DNA of 64,000 bases from Domibacillus epiphyticus (GTDB taxonomy: Bacteria > Bacillota > Bacilli > Bacillales > Domibacillaceae): positions 62,001-126,000 of the forward strand of contig NZ_MSFI01000009.1 of the NCBI RefSeq assembly GCF_001975785.1, in the 5' to 3' direction. The first letter of the stretch is position 1, and every line of letters begins with the position of its first letter. Made by a program: the position numbers and the translations under genes. The notes under the pieces were generated by a model. It was not told the origin of the DNA and did not search any database. It saw only the letters and a program-made list of their open reading frames with translations. Of the stretch, positions 47,587 through 57,035 are shown in pieces.

Positions 47587-48972
47587 ATGAATAGACATTG
47601 GAATGAAATGCAGCCTGCAGACGGATATACGGTTTCACTATTCGGCTGTATTGACAGCCTTGAGCGAAAAGTGATCGCTCTGTTATATCAGCCGCTCGTT
47701 GGTGCGCAGGCAGTGAGCCTTTATATGACGATGTGTGCGGAAGTGGAAGACGGTAAACTATCGTCCGGCGGAGCTCCTCATTATCATTTAATGAATACAC
47801 TCGGCTGCAGTCCACAGCAAATTTACGAAGACCGTCTGAAACTTGAGGGAATTGGTCTATTAAAAACATATGTAAAAAGAACGGATTCTACTCGTGAATT
47901 TTTGTATGAAATCCAGCCTCCTCTTCCGCCGGATCAATTTTTTTCAGACGGACTTTTAAATGTATTTTTGTACCGGAAAATCGGCCGGCCGCATTTTTTG
48001 CGTTTAAAACAGATGTTTTGTGATAAAGAAGTAAAAACAGCTGATTTTCTTGATGTAACGCATGACTTTCCGGACGTTTTTACGACAAGCTATACAGATG
48101 GAAAGGAAGCTGAGATGGATAGTGTCGCACAGCCTGGAAGCAGGTTTGCTAAAAACGGGGAAAGCTCTGGTCCTGTTTTAGCTCATACTTTTGATTTTTC
48201 AGCGCTTGAATTAACGCTGAAAGATGCACTGATTCCAAAGTCAGCGTTGACTCCTTATATAAAAGAAACGATAAAAAAATTATCGTTTTTATATGGCATA
48301 CAGCCGCTTGAAATGAAAAATCTTGTCTTGTCAGCGATTAATGAACACGATGAAATCGATGTAGAAGAATTAAGGAAGTCTGCGCGTGATGCCTACCAAT
48401 TCGAATCTGGCGGCCGTCTGCCCGATATGACGCCGCGTAATCAATCGGTTCCTTCACCGGCTGTTATTGAGCCAAAAACGCAGGAGGAAAAACTGATTCA
48501 CTATTTGGAGACAGTGTCGCCGCGACAGCTGCTAATCGATATTTCTGGGAGCGTTCCGTCTAAATCAGATATGCAAATAATCGAGCAGGTCATGCTTCAG
48601 TATAATCTTGAGCCGGGCGTGGCCAACGTCCTTATTCAATATGTTATGCTAAAAACGGATATGAAGCTTTCGAAAAGCTACGTTGATAAAATTGCTTCAC
48701 ACTGGGCACGTAAAAAAGTAAAGACCGTAGTGGATGCAATGAACCTAGCGAAAAGTGAACAGCGGCAATACGATGAATGGGCAAAAAATAAAGACAAGCC
48801 GAAAGCATCAGGTAATAGAAAAACAACGCGTCAGGAAAAATTGCCGGCGTGGTTTACAGAACAGAAAGAAGAAAAAGAAACGGTTGATCATAGTTTTGAA
48901 GAAGAAAAACGAAAGCTTGAAGAAGCGTTAAGAAAACGTACAGAAAGGGCGCCTGCCGGTGAAAAAGATTAA
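47587..48972 (+). CDS. dnaB: Replication initiation and membrane attachment protein DnaB
   Basis: Firmicute primosomal protein that, with DnaD and DnaI, loads the replicative helicase at oriC and restart sites; it is not the helicase itself. The 461-residue protein has a winged N-terminal domain (CIDSLERKVIALLYQPLVGA) and two DnaB/DnaD C-terminal repeats (ALIPKSALTPYIKETIKKL; SKSYVDKIASHWARKKVKT), and ends in a charged tail. The ATG at 47587 has AGGAG eight bases upstream; a GTG at 47578 overlaps that site. The last 14 bases overlap dnaI. Confidence 0.94.
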   Translation: MNRHWNEMQPADGYTVSLFGCIDSLERKVIALLYQPLVGAQAVSLYMTMCAEVEDGKLSSGGAPHYHLMNTLGCSPQQIYEDRLKLEGIGLLKTYVKRTDSTREFLYEIQPPLPPDQFFSDGLLNVFLYRKIGRPHFLRLKQMFCDKEVKTADFLDVTHDFPDVFTTSYTDGKEAEMDSVAQPGSRFAKNGESSGPVLAHTFDFSALELTLKDALIPKSALTPYIKETIKKLSFLYGIQPLEMKNLVLSAINEHDEIDVEELRKSARDAYQFESGGRLPDMTPRNQSVPSPAVIEPKTQEEKLIHYLETVSPRQLLIDISGSVPSKSDMQIIEQVMLQYNLEPGVANVLIQYVMLKTDMKLSKSYVDKIASHWARKKVKTVVDAMNLAKSEQRQYDEWAKNKDKPKASGNRKTTRQEKLPAWFTEQKEEKETVDHSFEEEKRKLEEALRKRTERAPAGEKD

Positions 48973-49885
48973 TGAAGCACTCGGGAATTTGAAAACGTCA
49001 CCCGGATTTAGTGATTTATATGAAAAATCGAGACAGGAAGTGATGAGTGATAAAGCGATCCGCTCATTTATAGAGGAGAATAATCTAAGTGACAAAGCGA
49101 TTTCAAAAGGAATTGTAAAATTGGATGAATATCGATCACAAAGTCATTCCTGCAGCAAATGTCCCTCACTTGATGGCTGTATAAATATTATGAAGGGATA
49201 TGAACCCGAGCTTGTCGTAAGCCGGGGTGCAGTTGAAATTGAATATAAACGATGTCCTCAAAAATTGCGTGAGGATGAGATGAAGCATTTGCAGCGTCAT
49301 GTAAAAAGTTTTTATATGCCGAAAGATGTATTGAAAGCGACTTTTCCTGCAGTGGAAATAGACAATAGGAGCAGGCTTGAAGCTGTCAAATCGGCGAGGG
49401 ATTTCGTGGATGGGTTTACACCGGGGGAAATGTCAAAAGGATTGTACATTCACGGTAAATTCGGCGTTGGAAAATCATTTTTATTTGGCGCCATTGCCAA
49501 TGAGCTCGCCGAAAAACATATTGCATCTATGATTGTATACTTCCCGGAGTTTGTTCGTGAAATGAAACAGTCGCTTAATGATCAGACAACTGGTGCGAAA
49601 GTAGAAGCAGTAAAGTCAGCTCCAGTACTGATGATTGATGATATTGGTGCAGAAACGATGTCGAGCTGGATTCGCGACGACATTTTAGGGACTATTTTGC
49701 AACACCGGATGCTTGAAGGACTGCCTGTTTTGTTTACATCGAATTTTGACTATTATGGTCTTGAACATCATTTAACGTATTCGCAGCGTGGTGAATCAGA
49801 AGCGTTGAAAGCGGCACGAATTATGGAACGGATTAAATATTTAACCGTTCCGGTAGAAATGACCGGTGTTAACCGGCGCAAATAA
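48959..49885 (+). CDS. dnaI: Primosomal helicase loader DnaI
   Basis: AAA+ ATPase that loads the hexameric helicase onto DNA. The 308-residue protein has an N-terminal helicase-binding domain with a zinc-binding cluster (CSKCPSLDGC ... YKRCPQK), then Walker A GKFGVGKSFLF near 165, Walker B VLMIDDIGAE near 225 and sensor ILQHRMLEGLPVLFTSNFD. The start is GTG, overlapping dnaB out of frame, with AAAGGG upstream. In B. subtilis ytxC lies next, before thrS; here the thrS promoter begins eight bases after the stop. Confidence 0.95.
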   Translation: MKKINEALGNLKTSPGFSDLYEKSRQEVMSDKAIRSFIEENNLSDKAISKGIVKLDEYRSQSHSCSKCPSLDGCINIMKGYEPELVVSRGAVEIEYKRCPQKLREDEMKHLQRHVKSFYMPKDVLKATFPAVEIDNRSRLEAVKSARDFVDGFTPGEMSKGLYIHGKFGVGKSFLFGAIANELAEKHIASMIVYFPEFVREMKQSLNDQTTGAKVEAVKSAPVLMIDDIGAETMSSWIRDDILGTILQHRMLEGLPVLFTSNFDYYGLEHHLTYSQRGESEALKAARIMERIKYLTVPVEMTGVNRRK

Positions 49886-49892
49886 ATCACTC

Positions 49893-49921
49893 TTGATTTT
49901 CACGCAGTGTGATACTATAAT
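49893..49921 (+). promoter_or_regulatory. thrS promoter
   Basis: TTGATT, 17 bases, TATAAT, with a start near 49928. Confidence 0.8.
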
Positions 49922-49927
49922 AACGTC

Positions 49928-50179
49928 ATATGAAAAGCGACGACAGGGACACGTTAGATTCGGAACGTCTACAGAGAGGGAAAGCAATACGGCTGCAACT
50001 TTCCCGGCGCGAAAAATCCTTTCACCACCCTTGAGCTCTGCCTGTGAACACGTATTTTGTTAGTATCGGGCGGCGGCAACAGACCGTTATCTGACTGCAA
50101 TGAGCCGGCGTATGCTGGAAAGTTGGGTGGAACCGCGATTAAACCTCGCCCCTTCGTTATCGAAGGAGCGGGGTTTTTT
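49928..50179 (+). promoter_or_regulatory. Threonine T-box leader of thrS
   Basis: A 250-nt tRNA-responsive leader. The T-box TGGGTGGAACCGCG is at 50124-50137. The stem I AGAGAGGG element is near 49972, and the segment TTCACCACCC at 50021-50030 holds ACC (Thr), the likely specifier (two overlapping choices). The terminator AACCTCGCCCCTTCG/CGAAGGAGCGGGGTT with six T's is at 50142-50179. Confidence 0.9.
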
Positions 50180-50209
50180 GACGTTTTTTAACAAAAAGGA
50201 GGAAGAAAT

Positions 50210-52141
50210 ATGTCAATTCAATTAACATTCCCGGATGGAGCTGTAAAGGAATTTCCAAAGGGCACAACAATGGAAGAAGTCGCCCAGTCCATCAGCCCGG
50301 GCTTAAAGAAAAAAGCAATTGCAGGGAAAGTATCAGGGGCGCATATTGATTTGCGTACGCCGATTGAACAGGATGGTGCAATTGAAATCATCACACCGGA
50401 ACATGATGACGCGCTTGAAATTTTGCGGCATAGTACGGCTCACTTAATGGCGCAGGCAATAAAACGTATTTATGGCGCTGATAAAGTGAAACTTGGTGTT
50501 GGTCCGGTCATTGAAGGCGGTTTTTACTATGACATCGATTTAGATGAATCCATCACGCCGGAAGACTTGCCAAAGATTGAAAAAGAAATGAAAAAAATTA
50601 TTAATGAAAATGTCCCGGTTATCCGGAAAGAAGTCTCGCGTGCGGAAGCGGAACAGTTTTTTAAAGAAATTGATGATGAGTATAAGCTTGAGCTTCTTGA
50701 AGCGATCCCAGCTGACGAAACAGTGACACTTTACGAGCAGGGCGATTTTACTGATCTTTGCCGCGGAGTGCATGTGCCCTCAACAGGGAAGCTGAAAGAA
50801 TTCAAATTACTAAATATTGCCGGTGCATACTGGCGCGGCAATTCCGATAATAAAATGCTTCAGCGCATTTACGGCACAGCCTTTTTCAAAAAAGAAGATC
50901 TTGACCATCATTTGAAAATGCTTGAAGAAGCGAAAGAGCGCGACCATCGAAAAATCGGGAAAGAGCTAGACTTATTTACAAATTCGCAAAAAGTAGGACA
51001 AGGTTTGCCGCTTTGGCTGCCAAAAGGTGCGACAATCCGCCGTATTATTGAACGTTATATTGTTGATAAAGAAGTAAGCCTCGGCTACGATCATGTGTAT
51101 ACACCGGTGCTTGGAAGTGTAGAGCTGTATAAAACGAGTGGACACTGGGGGCATTACCAGGAAGGCATGTTCCCGGCGATGGAAATGGATAATGAAGACC
51201 TTGTTCTTCGACCGATGAACTGTCCGCACCATATGATGATATACAAAAACGACATTCATAGCTACCGTGAATTGCCGATCCGTATTGCAGAGCTTGGCAC
51301 AATGCACCGCTATGAAATGTCAGGAGCGCTTGCCGGCCTGCAGCGGGTCCGTGGTATGACCCTTAATGATGCTCACATTTTCGTACGCCCGGATCAAATT
51401 AAAGAGGAATTAAAGCGTGTTGTTGAATTGATTCTCGCTGTGTACAAGGATTTTGATTTAAACGATTACTCATTCCGTCTGTCTTATCGTGATCCTGAAA
51501 ACACAGAGAAATATTACGATGACGATGAAATGTGGAAAAAAGCACAGGCGATGCTAAAAGAAGCGATGGATGACTTTGGAATGGACTATGTGGAAGCAGA
51601 AGACGAAGCGGCATTCTACGGACCGAAGCTGGATGTACAGGTGAAAACAGCACTAGGCAAAGAAGAAACATTGTCTACTGTACAGCTAGACTTCCTATTG
51701 CCGGAACGTTTTGACTTAACGTATGTCGGTGAAGACGGCAAACAGCACCGTCCAGTTGTTATTCACCGGGGCGTTGTTTCCACAATGGAGCGATTTGTTG
51801 CTTTCTTAATTGAAGAGTACAAAGGGGCATTCCCAACATGGCTGGCGCCGGTGCAGGTACAAATTATTCCTGTCTCAAACGAAGTCCACTATGATTATGC
51901 AAAAGGGCTGAAAGATCAGCTGAAAGCGGCCGGCATCCGCGTTGAAATGGACAGCCGTGAAGAAAAACTCGGCTACAAAATCCGCGAGTCGCAAATGAAA
52001 AAAATTCCGTATATGCTCGTTGTCGGCGACAAGGAACTTGAGACTCGTTCTGTTAACGTCCGCAAATACGGCGAACAAAACTCGGAAACAATGTCATTTG
52101 ATGATTTCAGTTCGCATGTTCAGCAAGAAGGAAAAAGATAA
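50210..52141 (+). CDS. thrS: Threonyl-tRNA synthetase
   Basis: Class II synthetase of 643 residues. It comprises a TGS domain (1-61), the SAD editing domain with [16 protein letters not shown] near 77, which clears Ser-tRNA-Thr, a catalytic core with [15 protein letters not shown] (motif 2 zinc Cys), [19 protein letters not shown] and [13 protein letters not shown] (motif 3 with zinc His), and an HGTP anticodon-binding domain ([19 protein letters not shown]). AAGGAGGAAG precedes the ATG. It is controlled by the threonine T-box. Confidence 0.98.
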   Translation: MSIQLTFPDGAVKEFPKGTTMEEVAQSISPGLKKKAIAGKVSGAHIDLRTPIEQDGAIEIITPEHDDALEILRHSTAHLMAQAIKRIYGADKVKLGVGPVIEGGFYYDIDLDESITPEDLPKIEKEMKKIINENVPVIRKEVSRAEAEQFFKEIDDEYKLELLEAIPADETVTLYEQGDFTDLCRGVHVPSTGKLKEFKLLNIAGAYWRGNSDNKMLQRIYGTAFFKKEDLDHHLKMLEEAKERDHRKIGKELDLFTNSQKVGQGLPLWLPKGATIRRIIERYIVDKEVSLGYDHVYTPVLGSVELYKTSGHWGHYQEGMFPAMEMDNEDLVLRPMNCPHHMMIYKNDIHSYRELPIRIAELGTMHRYEMSGALAGLQRVRGMTLNDAHIFVRPDQIKEELKRVVELILAVYKDFDLNDYSFRLSYRDPENTEKYYDDDEMWKKAQAMLKEAMDDFGMDYVEAEDEAAFYGPKLDVQVKTALGKEETLSTVQLDFLLPERFDLTYVGEDGKQHRPVVIHRGVVSTMERFVAFLIEEYKGAFPTWLAPVQVQIIPVSNEVHYDYAKGLKDQLKAAGIRVEMDSREEKLGYKIRESQMKKIPYMLVVGDKELETRSVNVRKYGEQNSETMSFDDFSSHVQQEGKR

Positions 52142-52247
52142 ACATATTCAGAGTGAGTTCGTGCCGGCTTATTATCTGAAAAAAAGAGTTGTTTTTTTCA
52201 ACATGTAATGGTATTATTTAAAACGTTGGTTCTTTCAATTGCTCCTC

Positions 52248-52276
52248 TGGACATTTGAGAGATTATATGATACAGT
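52248..52276 (+). promoter_or_regulatory. Candidate infC operon promoter
   Basis: TGGACA, 17 bases, TACAGT, with a start near 52283. The 100 bases before it, after thrS, show no gene. Confidence 0.5.
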
Positions 52277-52282
52277 TACTTA

Positions 52283-52430
52283 GGTGAATAGAACACACGA
52301 GAAAAGAAAGCAGAAGCGCCCGCTTCTCACCTCGTCTGACAACAGTCGGCAGGTTGACATGGTAAACGACAAAGCTGTTTGGACAGCTTTTTACTGGCGG
52401 GGCATTCTACTGGATGCCCCGCCTTTTTCA
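52283..52430 (+). promoter_or_regulatory. L20 leader (ribosomal protein L20 attenuator)
   Basis: The leader contains AGAAGCG/CGCTTCT hairpin (52313-52328), the stretch TCTGACAACAGTCGGCAGG, and a terminator GGCGGGGCAT/ATGCCCCGCC (52396-52405 with 52414-52423) followed by TTTTT. In B. subtilis L20 binds the infC leader and forces termination; the same is inferred here. Between the terminator and the start codon, 52431-52514 is plain leader. Confidence 0.85.
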
Positions 52431-52514
52431 TGCAGGCAGAGCGCTCTGTTTTCACCGGGAACCCCGTTCTTTTAACGAGACGTGTTTTCTAAAATGACCT
52501 GGAGGTGGCTTATT

Positions 52515-53030
52515 ATTAGCAAAGATATGAATTTAAATGAAGGCATCCGTGCACGTGAAGTACGCCTGATTGATCAAAACGGCGAACAACTCGGCATTAA
52601 ACAAAAACGGGAAGCTCTTGAAATTGCAGCCCGCGTTAATCTTGATCTTGTGCTTGTAGCACCGAACGCGAAACCGCCTGTAGCCCGCATTATGGATTAT
52701 GGAAAATTCAAGTTCGAACAGCAGAAGAAAGAGAAGGAAGCCCGCAAAAACCAAAAAATCATCCAATTGAAAGAAGTTCGCTTCAGTCCAACGATTGATG
52801 ATCATGATTTCAATACAAAACTTCGCAATGCGATTAAGTTTTTGGAAAAGGGTGACAAAGTAAAAGCGTCGATCCGATTTAAAGGTCGTGCGATTACTCA
52901 TAAAGAAATCGGCCAACGTGTACTTGACCGCTTTGCAGAAGCATGTAAAGACGTTGCGACAATTGAGTCAAAGCCGAAAATGGATGGCCGTAGCATGTTT
53001 CTTGTCATGGCACCGAAAAACGAAAAGTAA
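52515..53030 (+). CDS. infC: Translation initiation factor IF-3 (ATT start)
   Basis: IF-3 binds the 30S subunit, blocks premature 50S joining and proofreads the start codon. The 171-residue sequence reads [20 protein letters not shown], then [19 protein letters not shown] and [17 protein letters not shown]. The start is the rare ATT at 52515: GGAGGTGG ends six bases before it and homologues begin at this position. The upstream in-frame ATG at 52482 would read through the ribosome site. The ATT start is a known autoregulatory feature of infC. It leads infC-rpmI-rplT. Confidence 0.95.
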   Translation: MSKDMNLNEGIRAREVRLIDQNGEQLGIKQKREALEIAARVNLDLVLVAPNAKPPVARIMDYGKFKFEQQKKEKEARKNQKIIQLKEVRFSPTIDDHDFNTKLRNAIKFLEKGDKVKASIRFKGRAITHKEIGQRVLDRFAEACKDVATIESKPKMDGRSMFLVMAPKNEK

Positions 53031-53053
53031 ACCAGTTTGAGGAGGAAGTCGAA

Positions 53054-53251
53054 ATGCCAAAAATGAAAACTCACCGTGGTTCTGCCAAACGTTTCAAAAA
53101 AACAGGTTCAGGTAAACTGAAACGTTCACACGGTTACACAAGCCACTTGTTTGCCAACAAGTCTACGAAACAAAAACGTAAATTGCGTAAAGGCACTCTT
53201 GTGTCTAAAGGCGATTTCAAACGCATTCGCCACATGCTTGATAATCTGTAA
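53054..53251 (+). CDS. rpmI: 50S ribosomal protein L35
   Basis: A small basic 65-residue large-subunit protein. It begins [20 protein letters not shown] and ends [14 protein letters not shown], both typical. GAGGAGG lies nine bases before the ATG. It is cotranscribed with infC and rplT. Confidence 0.98.
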   Translation: MPKMKTHRGSAKRFKKTGSGKLKRSHGYTSHLFANKSTKQKRKLRKGTLVSKGDFKRIRHMLDNL

Positions 53252-53274
53252 GAAAATTAACGTAACATCATTAG

Positions 53275-53643
<369 letters not shown>

Positions 53644-53654
53644 TCGTAACTGAC

Positions 53655-53690
53655 AAACTGTCCTGAAATAATTTCAGGACAGTTTTTTTG
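53655..53690 (+). terminator. infC-rpmI-rplT terminator
   Basis: A 14-base-pair perfect stem AAACTGTCCTGAAA/TTTCAGGACAGTTT with a three-base loop and continuing T's. Confidence 0.93.
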
Positions 53691-53758
53691 TGGTTCGAAA
53701 CACTTCAAATCATGCGGCTGAGGGTTAATTTTGGTAGAATGAAAGTGGAGGTGCAGCT

Positions 53759-54025
53759 GTGCCAATCATATTTATCTATTTTACTGCCATTAATTTTATT
53801 TCATATATCGTTATGGCGGGCGATAAGAAAAAAGCACGAAAAAAGAAGTATCGGACGAGCGAAAATACACTCTGGCTGCTTGCTCTGTTAGGCGGCGCGC
53901 CAGGCAGCTTTGTAGCGATGCGGACACACCGGCATAAAACAAAGCATGCGGCCTTTAAATACGGAATGCCGATTCTTGCTGTTTTGGATCTCTTTATATT
54001 GGGCATGATAGGGGGAGTAATGTGA
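53759..54025 (+). CDS. ysdA: DUF1294 membrane protein YsdA
   Basis: An 88-residue protein with two or three transmembrane helices (residues 1-20 and about 68-88) around a basic loop (DKKKARKKKYRTSENTLW) and the DUF1294 signature LLALLGGAPGSFVAMRTHRH. The function is unknown. The start is GTG after GGAGGTG. It overlaps the next gene (GTGA), so the two are coupled. B. subtilis has ysdA at this position after rplT. Confidence 0.88.
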   Translation: MPIIFIYFTAINFISYIVMAGDKKKARKKKYRTSENTLWLLALLGGAPGSFVAMRTHRHKTKHAAFKYGMPILAVLDLFILGMIGGVM

Positions 54026-54507
54026 AGATTGAAAAGTTGTTTGAGATGCAGCACGGACTTGATCGTTACATAGAAGAAGGACATAGCCTTGCGGGAAGGG
54101 ATTTATTTGATGAAAAAGTGCTTGCCTTGCTCGTTGAAATCGGTGAGCTGGCCAATGAAACGCGCTGCTTTAAATTTTGGAGTACAAAAGGACCGTCCGA
54201 ACGAAATATCATACTGGAAGAATTCGTCGATGGCGTCCATTTTGTTTTATCGTTAGGGTTGCTTACAGGGTTTGATCGAACGAAGCCGGCTGTTGAAGCG
54301 GTTGCGGCCGATCAAACTGGGCAATTTCTCCTCGTCATGGAGTCTGTTCACGCATTCCAAAAAGAGAAAACAGCGAAGAATTATCAAACACTGATGAACC
54401 GGTATTTTTCACTCGGAGAAATGCTCGGATTTACACCGGATGAGGTAGAAGCAGCGTATATTTCGAAAAATGAAGTGAATTATGAACGCCAAAAATCAGG
54501 CTATTAA
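54022..54507 (+). CDS. Dimeric all-alpha dUTP diphosphatase (dUTPase_2 family)
   Basis: Would hydrolyse dUTP to dUMP and keep uracil out of DNA. The 161-residue protein belongs to the MazG-like all-alpha NTP pyrophosphohydrolases. [20 protein letters not shown] and [17 protein letters not shown] provide the E-x3-E and E-x2-D metal sites. The GTG start overlaps the ysdA stop, and an M42 peptidase gene follows by 14 bases. In B. subtilis the unrelated ysdB occupies this slot. Confidence 0.88.
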   Translation: MKIEKLFEMQHGLDRYIEEGHSLAGRDLFDEKVLALLVEIGELANETRCFKFWSTKGPSERNIILEEFVDGVHFVLSLGLLTGFDRTKPAVEAVAADQTGQFLLVMESVHAFQKEKTAKNYQTLMNRYFSLGEMLGFTPDEVEAAYISKNEVNYERQKSGY

Positions 54508-54521
54508 AGGAGGATATATTA

Positions 54522-55607
54522 ATGAAGAAACTTGATCAAACGTTAAGGATGCTGAAGGAATTAACGGATGCAAAAGGCATTGCCGGAAATGAACGTGAAG
54601 TCCGTGGCGTAATGAAAAAATATATTGAACCGTACGCAGATGACGTGACAACGGATGGGCTTGGCAGTTTAATCGCTAAAAAAACAGGTAATGCAAATGG
54701 ACCGAAAATTATGGTCGCCGGCCATCTGGATGAAGTTGGATTCATGGTAACCCGCATTGATGATAAAGGGTTTATTCGTTTTCAAACAGTAGGCGGCTGG
54801 TGGAGCCAGGTCATGCTTGCACAGCGCGTAACAATAGTAACGAAAAAAGGCGATGTGACGGGTGTCATTGGTTCAAAACCTCCGCACATTCTACCGGCAG
54901 AAGCGCGTAAAAAACCAGTTGATATTAAAGATATGTTTATCGATATCGGTGCGTCAAGCCGTGAAGAAGCTGCGGAATGGGGAGTTCGTCCGGGTGACAT
55001 GGTCGTGCCATACTTTGAGTTTACGGTCATGAATAATGAAAAAATGATGCTTGCAAAAGCTTGGGACAACCGGATTGGCTGTGCTATTGCCATTGATGTA
55101 ATGAAATATGTTAAGGATAAACAGCATGAAAATATTGTGTATGGTGTCGGAACAGTGCAGGAAGAAGTCGGATTGCGTGGGGCGAAAACATCAGCACATA
55201 TGATTGAACCGGATATCGCATTTGCCGTGGATGTCGGGATTGCAGGGGATACACCAGGTGTGACGGAAAAAGAAGCGATGGGGAAAATGGGAAAAGGGCC
55301 GCAAATTATTTTGTACGACGCTTCGATGGTGTCTCATAAAGGGCTACGTGATTTTGTAACGGATGTGGCTGATGAACTCGAAATTCCATATCAATTTGAT
55401 TCAATGGCTGGAGGCGGTACGGATTCCGGTGAAATCCATAAGACCGCAAACGGTGTTCCAACGCTGTCAGTGACGATTGCAACACGCTATATACATTCAC
55501 ATGCAGCAATGCTTCATCGTGATGATTACGAAAACGCTGTGAAACTTCTCGGTGAAGTGATTCTTCGCCTTGACCGCGAAACAGTTAATACCATTACGTT
55601 TGATTAA
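54522..55607 (+). CDS. ysdC: M42 family aminopeptidase YsdC
   Basis: A di-metal glutamyl-aminopeptidase/deblocking peptidase of 361 residues, likely a dodecameric cytoplasmic TET complex. Metal and catalytic residues are in [56 protein letters not shown] and the last histidine in [11 protein letters not shown]. An M42 loop [10 protein letters not shown] is present. AAAGGAGG precedes the ATG. It closes the ysdA-dUTPase-ysdC unit. Confidence 0.94.
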   Translation: MKKLDQTLRMLKELTDAKGIAGNEREVRGVMKKYIEPYADDVTTDGLGSLIAKKTGNANGPKIMVAGHLDEVGFMVTRIDDKGFIRFQTVGGWWSQVMLAQRVTIVTKKGDVTGVIGSKPPHILPAEARKKPVDIKDMFIDIGASSREEAAEWGVRPGDMVVPYFEFTVMNNEKMMLAKAWDNRIGCAIAIDVMKYVKDKQHENIVYGVGTVQEEVGLRGAKTSAHMIEPDIAFAVDVGIAGDTPGVTEKEAMGKMGKGPQIILYDASMVSHKGLRDFVTDVADELEIPYQFDSMAGGGTDSGEIHKTANGVPTLSVTIATRYIHSHAAMLHRDDYENAVKLLGEVILRLDRETVNTITFD

Positions 55608-55610
55608 TAA

Positions 55611-55644
55611 AAAAGAGGCCGCTGCTTTCAGCAAGGCCTCTTTT
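55611..55644. terminator. Bidirectional terminator between ysdC and sspI
   Basis: AAAAGAGGCC/GGCCTCTTTT with a 14-base loop that holds its own GCTG/CAGC pairing. T-rich on both strands, between convergent genes. Confidence 0.85.
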
Positions 55645-55660
55645 CCTTATAGCGAAGCGC

Positions 55661-55864
55661 TCAAGATTGAAGAGCAGTGGCCATTTTTTGAAGAACGGCT
55701 TGCTTTTCATTAGGCTGGCTATTTTTCCAGAAGAGTTCAAACATAACGCCAAGACCAGGCAGCGTTTTTTCTTCTCCATTTGAAACGGCGTCTTGAATCG
55801 TTTCAGACAGCTGATTCGGATTTTGGCCTTGCAAATTGTTTATGATTGCGTTTCGTAAATTCAT
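55661..55864 (-). CDS. sspI: Small acid-soluble spore protein SspI
   Basis: A minor spore-core protein of the H/I type, made in the forespore. The 67-residue sequence MNLRNAIINNLQGQNPNQLS with EEKTLPGLGVMFELFWKN matches the SspI family (71 in B. subtilis). AGGAGGGG precedes the ATG. It is monocistronic, divergent from ysgA, and has a sigma-G-type promoter. It is direct evidence of sporulation capacity. Confidence 0.93.
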   Translation of the reverse strand: MNLRNAIINNLQGQNPNQLSETIQDAVSNGEEKTLPGLGVMFELFWKNSQPNEKQAVLQKMATALQS

Positions 55865-55886
55865 TTTTTCCCCTCCTTGTTGCTCT

Positions 55887-55916
55887 TATTTTGACCGGAG
55901 TGGCTTATGTTATACA
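55887..55916 (-). promoter_or_regulatory. Sigma-G-type promoter of sspI
   Basis: On the minus strand TGTATA, 17 bases, CAAAATA, close to the forespore consensus TGNATR and CATWMTA. It overlaps the leader of the divergent ysgA gene. Confidence 0.65.
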
Positions 55917-55956
55917 GAAAAATGCTATAATGAATCGACGAAAGGGGATTCTAATC

Positions 55957-56712
55957 GTGAACTATATCCAATCGGCGAGCAATCCGCACATAAAACAAGT
56001 GAAAAAATTACTAACAAAAAAAGAACGTGATAAAACAGGGTTTTACTTATTAGAGGGTTTTCATTTAGTGGAAGAAGCGCTCAAGTATAAACCATATATT
56101 GAGGAACTTTTACTATCAGAAGAAGCTGTCATTCCGCCATCATGGAACATAGATGATCTTGATGTGACAATGGTGTCATCGGAAGCCGCTGCAAAATTAT
56201 CTGATACAGAAAATGGCCAGGGTGTCTTTGCGGTATGCCGGAAATCAAGCCAAACAGAACTAAGCGAGGGCAGCACCTTTTTATTAATCGACGAGGTGCA
56301 GGACCCGGGAAATATCGGAACGATGATCCGTACAGCTGACGCGGCGGGGATTGATGCTGTTGTACTCGGTTCTGGTTCTGCGGATGTATATAATCCAAAA
56401 GTACTGCGTTCCGCTCAGGGAAGCCACTTTCATGTGCCAATCATCAATCTGGACTTGGAAGCAGCCATTCAGCAAATAATGGACCGTGATATTCCGGTAT
56501 ATGGGACAGCTCTTGAAGGAGCATCTGACTACCGAAGTGAAAAGACTGGTCCATTTGCGTTGTTAGTCGGTAATGAAGGAAGCGGTGTCCGGCCGGAATT
56601 GCTTCAAAAGACAACAAAAAATATATATATTCCGATTTTTGGCCGAAGTGAATCGCTCAATGTAGCGGTCGCAGCCGGCATTCTTCTTTATCATTTTCGG
56701 GAAAACAATTGA
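55957..56712 (+). CDS. ysgA: SpoU/TrmH-family RNA methyltransferase YsgA
   Basis: A SPOUT-class 2'-O-ribose methyltransferase acting on rRNA or tRNA; the exact target is not known. The 251-residue protein has an N-terminal substrate-binding domain (SASNPHIKQVKKLLTKKERD) and the trefoil-knot motifs GNIGTMIRTADAAGIDAVVL, LLVGNEGSGVRPELL and IPIFGRSESLNVAVAAGI. The GTG at 55957 follows AAAGGGG and gives the family length; an earlier ATG frame would cross the sspI promoter. It is next to pheS, as in B. subtilis. Confidence 0.94.
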   Translation: MNYIQSASNPHIKQVKKLLTKKERDKTGFYLLEGFHLVEEALKYKPYIEELLLSEEAVIPPSWNIDDLDVTMVSSEAAAKLSDTENGQGVFAVCRKSSQTELSEGSTFLLIDEVQDPGNIGTMIRTADAAGIDAVVLGSGSADVYNPKVLRSAQGSHFHVPIINLDLEAAIQQIMDRDIPVYGTALEGASDYRSEKTGPFALLVGNEGSGVRPELLQKTTKNIYIPIFGRSESLNVAVAAGILLYHFRENN

Positions 56713-56737
56713 ATTTCAAAAAAGTGTTGTCTATAAT
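56709..56737 (+). promoter_or_regulatory. pheST promoter
   Basis: TTGAAT, 17 bases, TATAAT; the -35 box overlaps the ysgA stop codon. Start near 56744. Confidence 0.8.
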
Positions 56738-56743
56738 AATGAG

Positions 56744-57012
56744 TGAGAATTTGATAAATTAAAGGCTGTGACGGAGAAAAGTACGCCTCAACTCTTTTTT
56801 TAGGGAGAAAATGCCCCAGACTGAAAGCATTTTTAAAAAGAGACGGAAGAAGTTCACCTCCTGAGCTGGTGCTTGGACCGCTATAGCGTAAAGGCACACC
56901 GGTTTTAAACAGCCGTTATCCGAATGAAGTGAACGCGTGTGTTTTTGCGCGTTAAAAAGGGTGGTACCGCGAATCAAAGCCTCGTCCCTTTCCGGGAACG
57001 GGGTTTTTTTTA
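56744..57012 (+). promoter_or_regulatory. Phenylalanine T-box leader of pheST
   Basis: The T-box AGGGTGGTACCGCG is at 56958-56971. The specifier is most likely TTC (Phe) at 56853-56855 in GAAGTTCACC. The terminator CCTCGTCCC/GGGAACGGGG with eight T's is at 56980-57011. Uncharged tRNA-Phe is expected to relieve termination. Confidence 0.9.
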
Positions 57013-57035
57013 TTTGTAAAAAAGGAGGAACAAAT

